NCBI GenBank assembly: GCA_002067555.1
Contig: MVQQ01000072.1
Span: 1-5,884, forward strand
Source of the DNA: Syntrophorhabdus sp. PtaB.Bin184
GTDB taxonomy: Bacteria; Desulfobacterota; Syntrophorhabdia; Syntrophorhabdales; Syntrophorhabdaceae
Direction of reading: 5' to 3'
DNA: 5,884 nt
Within the stretch, counting starts at the first letter, position 1, and the number at the start of each line of letters is the position of its first letter. Below are positions 1 to 5,059 of this stretch, one piece after another. A program made the position numbers and the translations under genes. The notes under the pieces are model-generated. The model searched no databases. It was not told the DNA's origin and was given only the letters and a program-made list of their open reading frames with translations.

Positions 1-1
1 G

Positions 2-46
2 AGCGTCCGCAAGATGCTCGCCGAACAGGAACGTTCCGAATTCTAG
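2..46 (+). CDS. C-terminal end of an unidentified protein (5' part outside window)
   Basis: An open frame enters from the left edge and ends at a TAG at 44-46, giving the tail SVRKMLAEQERSEF. The charged, helical composition looks like a normal protein C-terminus. The stop lies 43 bases before the next ATG, with no terminator-like hairpin between them. The gene is therefore probably co-transcribed with the AbfD-like gene downstream, and the promoter for both lies outside the window. Fourteen residues are too few to assign a family. That this frame is the real gene end is inferred from its position and spacing. Confidence 0.5.
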   Translation, partial: SVRKMLAEQERSEF

Positions 47-89
47 GAACACACCGGGTATCGAATTTCAATCAGAGGAGGCAATCATC

Positions 90-1520
90 ATGGGCATCAA
101 GACGAAAAACGAATACATTGAATCATTGAGGTCTCTCAAACCGACCGCCTACATGTTCGGCGAGAAGCTTACGAACATCGTGGATAACCCCCGTCTTCGC
201 GCCGGCATCGAGGCCACGGGTGCAACGTATGAGATGGCGGAGCTTGACCCCGATCTCATGATCACGACGAGTCCGCTCATCAATGAACCGGTGAGTCGCT
301 TTACACTTCCCCCGGGAAACACCGAAGACCTTGTCGCCCGCGTGAAGGTGAACCGCAAGATAGCGAATCACGTGGGGACCTGTCACCAGCGGTGCACGGG
401 TCTCGACTGTCTGTCGACCCTTGCCATCGTGACCTACGATGTTGACAAGAAGTATGGCACGGAATACTATCCCAGGTTCATGGAGTTCTTGAAATACATG
501 CAGAAGAACGATCTCACCGCCAACGCGGGCGTCACTGATGTCAAGGGTGACCGGTCCCTTCTGCCCTATCAGCAGGCGGACAAGGACATGTTCGTTCACG
601 TGGTGGAGAAGAAAGCCGACGGCATAGTTGTCCGCGGCGCAAAGGCCCATCAGACAGGTTCTCTCTCCTCCCACGAGATCATCGTTCTGCCGAGCCGTGC
701 CATGACGAAGGATGACCAGGATTACGCCCTTGCCTTCGCCGTTCCGGCTGATGTGAAAGGGCTCATCCACGTTGTTGGCCGCTCGAGCCTTGATATGCGT
801 GAGCTGGACGGGTGCGACATGGGCAACGCCTATTATTCCAAGTACTGCCCGACCCTGATATTCGACGACGTGTTTGTTCCCTGGGACAGGGTTTTCCTGT
901 GCGGGGAAACGGAGTTTGCACTTGATATGGTTGTGAAGTTCTCATCCTTCCACCGTCAGAGCCATGGCGGCTGCAAGGCCGGCAAGATCGACTGCATGGT
1001 AGGCTGTGCCCTGACTCTCATGGACTACAACGGCACGTCCAAGGTGACTCACCTCAAGCAGAAGGTGATCGACATGATCCACAGGGCCGAGACCCTCTAT
1101 GGCTGCTGTCTTGCTTCTTCCTACGAAGGTTTGAAACAACCCTCGGGTGCCTATTTCATCGATACGGTGCTTGCGAATGCCTCCAAGATACATGAAGGCA
1201 AGGAAATGGCCGAAGCGACAAGGCTCATGATAGATTGCTGCGGCGGGTTCGTGGCGGACCTGCCCTCCGACAGGGATATCGCCAATCCCGAGATCGGTGG
1301 TTTTCTGAAAAAATACCTCAAGGGTGTTGACAGCGTTCCCGTCGAGAAGAGGGTGAAGATGTACCGGTTGGCGGAAAAGCTGGCCCTCGAAAGCGCCGAC
1401 ACGATCTCCGACATCCACGGCGGCGGGTCTCCTGAGGCTCACAGGGTCACGATCTTCCGGGAAACGAACATAAACGACAAGAAGAAGGCAGCGAAGCGGT
1501 TGGCGGGTGTACAGGATTAG
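90..1520 (+). CDS. 4-hydroxybutyryl-CoA dehydratase (AbfD)-family flavoprotein with [4Fe-4S] ligands; exact reaction uncertain
   Basis: This 476-residue cytoplasmic protein belongs to the HpaB/AbfD superfamily (acyl-CoA dehydrogenase-like fold, FAD-binding). Its length is close to the roughly 490 residues of clostridial AbfD. The N-terminal domain carries CHQRC (Cys98, Gln100, Cys102) and AHQTG (187-190, Thr189). The central domain has the FDDVFVPWDRVF segment (258-269) and HRQSHGGCK (His288, Cys295, Lys296). The C-terminal domain has HGGGSPEAHR (443-452). Cys98, Cys102, His288 and Cys295 match the four cluster ligands known in the Clostridium aminobutyricum enzyme (C99, C103, H292, C299). 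This separates it from the aerobic HpaB monooxygenases, which lack a cluster. The family dehydrates 4-hydroxybutyryl-CoA to crotonyl-CoA by a ketyl-radical route and also isomerises vinylacetyl-CoA. Oddities: the catalytic Tyr296 equivalent is His292, and no Glu is seen where Glu257 is expected (YCPTLIFDD, 252-260). There are thirteen cysteines, including CC pairs at 339-340 and 383-384. The start is set by AGAGGAGG at 74-81, 8 bases upstream. Family assignment is confident; the substrate is not. Confidence 0.88.
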   Translation: MGIKTKNEYIESLRSLKPTAYMFGEKLTNIVDNPRLRAGIEATGATYEMAELDPDLMITTSPLINEPVSRFTLPPGNTEDLVARVKVNRKIANHVGTCHQRCTGLDCLSTLAIVTYDVDKKYGTEYYPRFMEFLKYMQKNDLTANAGVTDVKGDRSLLPYQQADKDMFVHVVEKKADGIVVRGAKAHQTGSLSSHEIIVLPSRAMTKDDQDYALAFAVPADVKGLIHVVGRSSLDMRELDGCDMGNAYYSKYCPTLIFDDVFVPWDRVFLCGETEFALDMVVKFSSFHRQSHGGCKAGKIDCMVGCALTLMDYNGTSKVTHLKQKVIDMIHRAETLYGCCLASSYEGLKQPSGAYFIDTVLANASKIHEGKEMAEATRLMIDCCGGFVADLPSDRDIANPEIGGFLKKYLKGVDSVPVEKRVKMYRLAEKLALESADTISDIHGGGSPEAHRVTIFRETNINDKKKAAKRLAGVQD

Positions 1521-1548
1521 TTGCATGCAGCATCCCGAATGACATTGG

Positions 1549-1584
1549 AAAAGGCGGACAGCCGTGAACTGTCCGCCTTTTTTT
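1549..1584 (+). terminator. Intrinsic terminator after the AbfD-like gene, between convergent genes
   Basis: AAAAGGCGGACA (1549-1560) pairs perfectly with TGTCCGCCTTTT (1570-1581) around a 9-base loop. A run of seven T begins inside the right arm (1578-1584). It starts 28 bases after the plus-strand stop codon and lies 26 bases beyond the end of the convergent dctM frame. In the minus direction the hairpin is identical but is followed by only TTTTCC, so it may also stop TRAP-operon transcripts, less efficiently. Confidence 0.9.
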
Positions 1585-1609
1585 CTTCATGTATCCGAAC
1601 GCCGGAGCG

Positions 1610-2917
1610 TCAGAACCGTATCCACCCGGCAAAGTATGTTACGAGCTCGGGAAAGATCTGGAGGAGTATCATGGCGATGATGAAGGACGGCAGGAACCAG
1701 ATCACGCCCCTGAACACCGTCGACAACTGGATGTCCTTTGCCATGCCGGAAACGACATAGGCGCTTATGCCGACGGGTGGGGTGACCGCTCCCATCGTCG
1801 TGACAACGGTTATGATGACGCCGAACCATATGGGATCATAGCCCAGCCGTTGTGCCACGGGATAGAAGATGGGCACGGTGATGAGAAGAAAGGCAAGGGC
1901 GTCCATGACGCATCCACCTATGACGTATATCACCAGCATGGCCCAGAGGATCATCCAGCTCGCAACAGGGAGGTTTGAAACCCATTCAGCCGCTTCATAA
2001 GGGAGCCTGGTCACAGCGAGGAAACGTCCGAATATCACGGCACCGGCGACGAGCAGGAAGATCATGCAGGATATGCGGACGGTATCTACGATCGCATTTA
2101 TGAACCCTTTCCAGGTAAGCTTTCTTCGGACGAGGGCGATGATTATGGCGACGACGGATCCGGCGGCGCCCGCTTCAGAGGGTGTGAAGTACCCCGCATA
2201 CAGACTGTACATGATAATTCCGAACATGAGGACCATGTCTATGGCATCAGGAAGTGCCTTGATCCTTTCCATGAGAGTGAATTTCGGGCCTTTTGGTCCC
2301 CAGGACGGATGTACGATGCACATCAGGTACACTATGGCCGCCATGATGGCCGCGAGGATGAGACCCGGAACAAAGCTGCCGAAGAAGAGTTTGCCGATCG
2401 ACTCTCCGGTGTAGATCCCATATACCACAAGCACCACGCTGGGCGGTATCACGACTCCAAGGGTGGATCCGGCCGCTATGGAGCCCGAGGACAATATGGG
2501 ATCGTACTTGTATTTCTTCATTTCAGGCAGGGCGACGGAGGTCATCGTTGCAGCTGTTGCTGTGTTGGAACCGCATATGGCGGCAAAACCCGCGCAGGCC
2601 ATGACGGTCGTGATCCCGAGACCTCCCCTGATCCTGCCGAACCACTTGTATGCGGCGTTGTAGAGCCGTTGATTGACCTCGGAATAAAAGCAGATCTGGC
2701 CCATGAAGATGAACATGGGGATTACTGTGAGGCCATAGGAAGAGAAGGTGTTCCACAGGTCCGTGCCGATAAGGCCCAGAGCGGCGTTCCAGTTTACCAC
2801 ATAGGCCATTCCCAGAAAACCCATGAGTGCCATGGTGAATCCGACGGGGATGCGCAGGAAGAGCATGACGAAGAGCATCAGGAGTGTTCCGATCAGTCCC
2901 GTGAGAGGTGATATCAT
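1610..2917 (-). CDS. dctM: TRAP transporter large membrane subunit (DctM family)
   Basis: This 435-residue inner-membrane protein is the ion-coupled translocation channel of a tripartite ATP-independent periplasmic transporter. Its length is typical of unfused DctM. It is hydrophobic throughout, with about a dozen membrane segments beginning at residue 7. Family hallmarks occur in order: LRIPVGF (21-27), IPMFIFMGQI (66-75), the GSNTATAATM hairpin-loop region (116-125), VIPPS (156-160), TPSEAG (245-250) and GAVTPPVG (376-383). The second half repeats the architecture of the first, as expected for the elevator-type DctM/SiaM fold. The ATG overlaps the dctQ stop by 4 bases (ATGA), so the two are translationally coupled. 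GGGAGGTG, about 5 bases upstream and inside dctQ, serves as ribosome binding site. It is the last gene of the operon. The substrate is not encoded here; DctP sets it. Confidence 0.97.
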   Translation of the reverse strand: MISPLTGLIGTLLMLFVMLFLRIPVGFTMALMGFLGMAYVVNWNAALGLIGTDLWNTFSSYGLTVIPMFIFMGQICFYSEVNQRLYNAAYKWFGRIRGGLGITTVMACAGFAAICGSNTATAATMTSVALPEMKKYKYDPILSSGSIAAGSTLGVVIPPSVVLVVYGIYTGESIGKLFFGSFVPGLILAAIMAAIVYLMCIVHPSWGPKGPKFTLMERIKALPDAIDMVLMFGIIMYSLYAGYFTPSEAGAAGSVVAIIIALVRRKLTWKGFINAIVDTVRISCMIFLLVAGAVIFGRFLAVTRLPYEAAEWVSNLPVASWMILWAMLVIYVIGGCVMDALAFLLITVPIFYPVAQRLGYDPIWFGVIITVVTTMGAVTPPVGISAYVVSGMAKDIQLSTVFRGVIWFLPSFIIAMILLQIFPELVTYFAGWIRF

Positions 2918-3399
2918 GCCGACACCTCCCTCGTGAAGAGCCGGATGAGATCAACGAAGAGCGAAAAGGCAAGGGCCGCAAACCCTATTGCCAGACAGTA
3001 CACAAAGGGATGGTATACAATCTTCAGTGTCTCTGACAGTTCACCGGTCCTCGCTATCTTCATGCCCCATTTCAGAGTCTCCCAGCCGATGATCGTGAAG
3101 AACACGGTGTTGACGGAATAATTCAGTCCGTCCAGAAGCCTGCCGATCTTCTTCGGAAACCTGTCGGTGAACATCGTCACGATTATGTGGTCCTTTCTGA
3201 TCTGGGTGTAGCCCAGAGCAAATCCCGTCGCCGTCGCTCCGAAGAAACCGACGAGTTCGTAGGACCCCGGAATGGGAGAGTAGACAATTCTCAGGAACAT
3301 ATTGGCGGCGGCGATCCCGGTGAGGGCGAGCACGGCAACACCACTGAAGAAGAGAAGCACCCTGTTGAGATAACCATTGAACTTGACGAGGTAATTCAT
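2914..3399 (-). CDS. dctQ: TRAP transporter small membrane subunit (DctQ family)
   Basis: This 161-residue inner-membrane protein has four predicted membrane segments, at roughly residues 13-36, 47-66, 93-110 and 130-153, the DctQ topology. Family signatures are the PIPGSYELVGFFGA stretch (42-55) and RKDHIIVTMFTDRFP (68-82). DctQ packs against DctM and stabilises it for interaction with the periplasmic binding protein. The start is supported by GGAGGC five bases upstream of the ATG. It is 104 bases downstream of dctP with a strong hairpin in between, and it overlaps dctM by 4 bases. DctQ is the least conserved TRAP subunit, but order, size and motifs make the call firm. Confidence 0.95.
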   Translation of the reverse strand: MNYLVKFNGYLNRVLLFFSGVAVLALTGIAAANMFLRIVYSPIPGSYELVGFFGATATGFALGYTQIRKDHIIVTMFTDRFPKKIGRLLDGLNYSVNTVFFTIIGWETLKWGMKIARTGELSETLKIVYHPFVYCLAIGFAALAFSLFVDLIRLFTREVSA

Positions 3400-3447
3400 G
3401 AACAGCCTCCGGTAAGTGGTTCATCAGGCAGATATCGTACGACTGTT

Positions 3448-3483
3448 CCCAAGAGGTGCCCGGCAACCCGGGCACCTCTTGGG
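3448..3483 (-). repeat. Perfect 16-bp inverted repeat (hairpin) between dctP and dctQ
   Basis: The arms CCCAAGAGGTGCCCGG (3448-3463) and CCGGGCACCTCTTGGG (3468-3483) are exact complements around a 4-base loop, giving a very stable GC-rich stem. It begins 20 bases after the dctP stop in the direction of transcription. On the minus strand it is followed by AACAGTCG, not a U tract, so it is not a standard intrinsic terminator. The likely role (inference) is to protect the 3' end of the dctP message or to lower dctQM expression. This would give more periplasmic binding protein than membrane subunits, as intercistronic hairpins do in other binding-protein operons such as malE-malF. Confidence 0.8.
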
Positions 3484-3503
3484 CAGACTTCCCTGTGTTC
3501 GTC

Positions 3504-4541
3504 CTATTTCTTGTATTCTTTTTCGTACTTAGCTTTGAACTGGTATACGTCTTTGAGGATCTGCTGGCCGGGCAAGCCCGCAGCGGTCACCCTGGAAACG
3601 TATTCGTCAATGATGGGTTTGACCAGTTTCTGTATCTCGGCCTGGTCTTTCGCCGAGAACTTGAAGAGCTGATGGTTGTATTTCTCCTTTGACCACTTGA
3701 GGGACTCCTTCACGTGATCGTCCACGTAGGTCCCTGTCCAAAGGGCCTGCTCGCGCGACATCTCATCGAAGATCTTCTTGATGTCCGCAGGCAACGAATC
3801 CCACTTGGCCTTGTTCATGACGACGGCAAAGCTGACGACGAAGAGATTCGACTCGGTCGCGTAAGGCAGGTACGCGGCGAAGTTGAAATCCTTCAGGATC
3901 TCCATGGAGGAGACGTTACCTTTAACAACGCCCTTCTGTATGGCCTCCGGCGCCTCCGACTGGGGCATACCCACCGGGGTCGCGCCAAGGCGTTTGAGGA
4001 CGGCGGCACCGGTCCCCGAGGCCCTGAGCTCCATTCCCTTCAGATCGGCCAAGGTCTTCACGGGGATCTTGGTCATGAGGTCGGCAGGCGGGCAGGTGAA
4101 GAGGGTGAGCACTTTGACCTTCTCGAACTCTTTGGGATTATACTTCATTATGATATCGTAAAGGGCGAGGCTGGCGGCTTTTGCGCTTGTGAACCCTATC
4201 GGCAGGTCTATGGCCTCCGAGACAGGAAAACGTCCGGGCTGGTAGCTCATGGCGAAGTTGCCGATGTCGGCAGTGCCGGCGACGACACCGTCGAAGATGT
4301 TCTTGGCGGGGAGAAGCGTGCCGCCAGGGAATGTCTGCACCTTGACCCGTCCCCCCGTTCTTTTGTCGATCTCCTTGGCCCATCTTTCCATTTGCACGCA
4401 AGGAAACGTCGTTGCTGGCGGGAAATTGGCGTAGGTAAGCGTTATTTTGGCCTGGCTGTGGACATTGCCCGTATACGCGAGGAATGTGCCAAGCATCAAG
4501 ACACACAGACCGAGAATAAATAGAAATTTCCTTCCCTTCAT
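3504..4541 (-). CDS. dctP: TRAP transporter periplasmic solute-binding protein (DctP family)
   Basis: This 345-residue exported protein is the usual DctP length. The N-terminus is a Sec signal peptide: MKGRKF, a hydrophobic core (residues 7-22), and a probable cleavage after Ala31 (SQA|K). The mature protein starts ITLTYANFPPATTF, the first strand of the DctP fold. The segment LADLKGMELRASGTGAAVLK (164-183) holds Arg173, at the position of the conserved arginine that salt-bridges the substrate carboxylate in DctP/SiaP proteins. GATPVGMP (186-193) follows, as in the family. A monocarboxylate or dicarboxylate ligand is therefore expected; its identity is not readable. The protein ends in a lysine-rich tail (KYEKEYKK). 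The start has GAGGGGG six bases upstream. It is the first gene of dctPQM, read from a predicted promoter about 330 bases upstream. The TAXI type is excluded by the family motifs. Confidence 0.96.
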   Translation of the reverse strand: MKGRKFLFILGLCVLMLGTFLAYTGNVHSQAKITLTYANFPPATTFPCVQMERWAKEIDKRTGGRVKVQTFPGGTLLPAKNIFDGVVAGTADIGNFAMSYQPGRFPVSEAIDLPIGFTSAKAASLALYDIIMKYNPKEFEKVKVLTLFTCPPADLMTKIPVKTLADLKGMELRASGTGAAVLKRLGATPVGMPQSEAPEAIQKGVVKGNVSSMEILKDFNFAAYLPYATESNLFVVSFAVVMNKAKWDSLPADIKKIFDEMSREQALWTGTYVDDHVKESLKWSKEKYNHQLFKFSAKDQAEIQKLVKPIIDEYVSRVTAAGLPGQQILKDVYQFKAKYEKEYKK

Positions 4542-4861
4542 AATTAACCCCCTCGTATTGTGTTATTTACCCGCGAACGGGTCAGCAAAAACAACTGCAA
4601 GCGAAAACACTTGAAACAAAGGCGGGAGCGGCAGGCTGTGACCAGGATGGCGGGCGTGAGGAAATCCCTTTCGATACCCGCAACGGATCCGAACTGCTGA
4701 CCGCCGGGGAACCCTTTCCTCTGACACCCTTGAACAAACTCTTCCCGAATACACCCCAAAACCAGTTCTTTCGTTATGCGAATCGGCACAACCCAAACTA
4801 CTATATTTCAGTAAAGAGACCTGATATCTGGTAACATCCGGCTGTTCACCGTTTGCTCTTT
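4542..4861 (-). other. Long untranslated leader of the dctPQM operon
   Basis: About 320 bases separate the predicted minus-strand transcription start (near 4861) from the dctP ATG. No convincing gene is present: the two overlapping frames at 4544-4796 start with GTG or TTG, lack a ribosome binding site and have unremarkable composition. Close to dctP there is a small hairpin, ACCCG/CGGGT with loop CGAA (4569-4582), and the GAGGGGG Shine-Dalgarno (4548-4554). The middle (about 4620-4740) is GC-rich, unlike the AT-rich flanks. I recognise no riboswitch or T-box. It could be a regulatory leader, the remains of a lost gene, or simply spacer with an unrecognised closer promoter. Confidence 0.4.
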
Positions 4862-4867
4862 TACATC

Positions 4868-4879
4868 ATTGTATACAGT
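4868..4879. promoter_or_regulatory. Putative operator A (ATTGTATACAGT) over the dctP -10 box
   Basis: This site contains the 8-base palindrome TGTATACA (4870-4877), and all 12 bases recur inverted at 4954-4965. A GT(n)AC core with T/A flanks resembles operators of GntR-family regulators of the FadR subgroup, which often control carboxylate catabolism. The match to that family is an inference, and no regulator gene is in the window. Centre-to-centre distance to the matching palindrome is 86 bp, close to eight helical turns. Confidence 0.55.
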
Positions 4880-4895
4880 TTTCCGCAAATGACAA
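4868..4895 (-). promoter_or_regulatory. Predicted sigma-70 promoter for dctPQM
   Basis: On the minus strand, TTGTCA (4895-4890) is followed by a 16-base spacer and TACAAT (4873-4868). Each box has one mismatch to consensus. Transcription would start near 4861. The -10 box is embedded in the TGTATACA palindrome, so a protein bound there would block polymerase. It mirrors the plus-strand promoter at 4938-4965 in both spacing and -10 sequence. Confidence 0.6.
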
Positions 4896-4910
4896 TCGTA
4901 AAAATATAGC

Positions 4911-4939
4911 TTGACAGCAAATTTCCCATTTACTATATT
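4911..4939 (+). promoter_or_regulatory. Upstream plus-strand sigma-70 promoter (P1)
   Basis: Consensus TTGACA (4911-4916), a 17-base spacer and TATATT (4934-4939, one mismatch) would start transcription near 4946, towards the CoA-transferase gene. An A/T-rich stretch just upstream (4901-4909, AAAAATATA) could act as an UP element. Its -10 overlaps the -35 of the second promoter by two bases, so the two cannot be occupied at once. Transcripts from P1 would cross operator B. Confidence 0.55.
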
Positions 4940-4965
4940 GACACAAAGAGTATACTGTATACAAT
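4938..4965 (+). promoter_or_regulatory. Proximal plus-strand sigma-70 promoter (P2) for the CoA-transferase gene
   Basis: Consensus TTGACA (4938-4943), a 16-base spacer and TACAAT (4960-4965, one mismatch) predict a start near 4972 and a leader of about 88 bases to the ATG at 5060. The last 12 bases, ACTGTATACAAT, are identical to those of the minus-strand dctP promoter. Confidence 0.6.
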
Positions 4966-4974
4966 AGATTGTAT
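4949..4974. promoter_or_regulatory. Putative composite operator B over P2
   Basis: Three overlapping symmetrical elements occur. AGTATACT (4949-4956) and TGTATACA (4956-4963) are perfect 8-base palindromes. ATACAAT-AG-ATTGTAT (4959-4974) is a perfect inverted repeat with 7-base arms. The group covers the P2 spacer, its -10 and the expected start site, an arrangement typical of repression. TGTATACA is shared with operator A; the flanking symmetry could allow a second dimer to bind next to the first. Confidence 0.55.
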
Positions 4975-5047
4975 GTCAAGGAAAAAACGATTCACATTTC
5001 ATTAACCTGTCAGCCGGTGGTTTTTACCAGTATCAACCAATTTCGTC

Positions 5048-5055
5048 GAGGAGGG
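5048..5055 (+). promoter_or_regulatory. Ribosome binding site fixing the CoA-transferase start
   Basis: GAGGAGGG lies 4 bases before the ATG at 5060. The same frame has a TAA at 5003-5005, with no other start preceded by a Shine-Dalgarno in between. A second ATG at 5064 is out of frame. This matters because the downstream frame is open to the window edge and its start must be judged from this site. Confidence 0.8.
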
Positions 5056-5059
5056 CTCA

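Noticed and set aside
123..770. 215-residue minus-strand open frame opposite the AbfD-like gene
   Set aside because: It lies fully antisense to a gene with clear family motifs and has no ribosome binding site or recognisable domain. It is a by-product of the GC-rich codon use of the real gene.
90..1520. 4-hydroxyphenylacetate 3-monooxygenase (HpaB), the superfamily name a domain search might give
   Set aside because: The four [4Fe-4S] ligand positions and the HRQS-GGCK motif belong to the dehydratase branch; aerobic HpaB enzymes lack them.
942..1526. 194-residue minus-strand open frame
   Set aside because: Antisense to the same gene, covers conserved motifs of the real protein, and has no family resemblance.
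3448..3483. Intrinsic terminator after dctP
   Set aside because: The hairpin is strong but followed by AACAGTCG on the transcribed strand, with no U tract; kept as an inverted repeat instead.
3714..4523. 269-residue plus-strand open frame across dctP
   Set aside because: Long but antisense to a textbook DctP protein with signal peptide. Its His/Arg/Gly-rich composition is that of a shadow frame.
4580..4702. 8-base inverted repeat GGTCAGCA (4580-4587) / TGCTGACC (4695-4702) as leader RNA structure
   Set aside because: With about 320 bases to search, a pair of this length is expected by chance, and nothing else supports it.
4544..4796. Two overlapping short minus-strand frames in the dctP leader (81 and 77 residues)
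   Set aside because: They start with GTG or TTG, have no Shine-Dalgarno and no recognisable domain, and neither is favoured over the other. The gap is better described as leader.
4808..4837. Nine-codon upstream frame (MLPDIRSLY) in the dctP leader as a possible leader peptide
   Set aside because: There is no good ribosome binding site, no run of regulatory codons and no paired attenuator hairpins, so chance is the simpler explanation.
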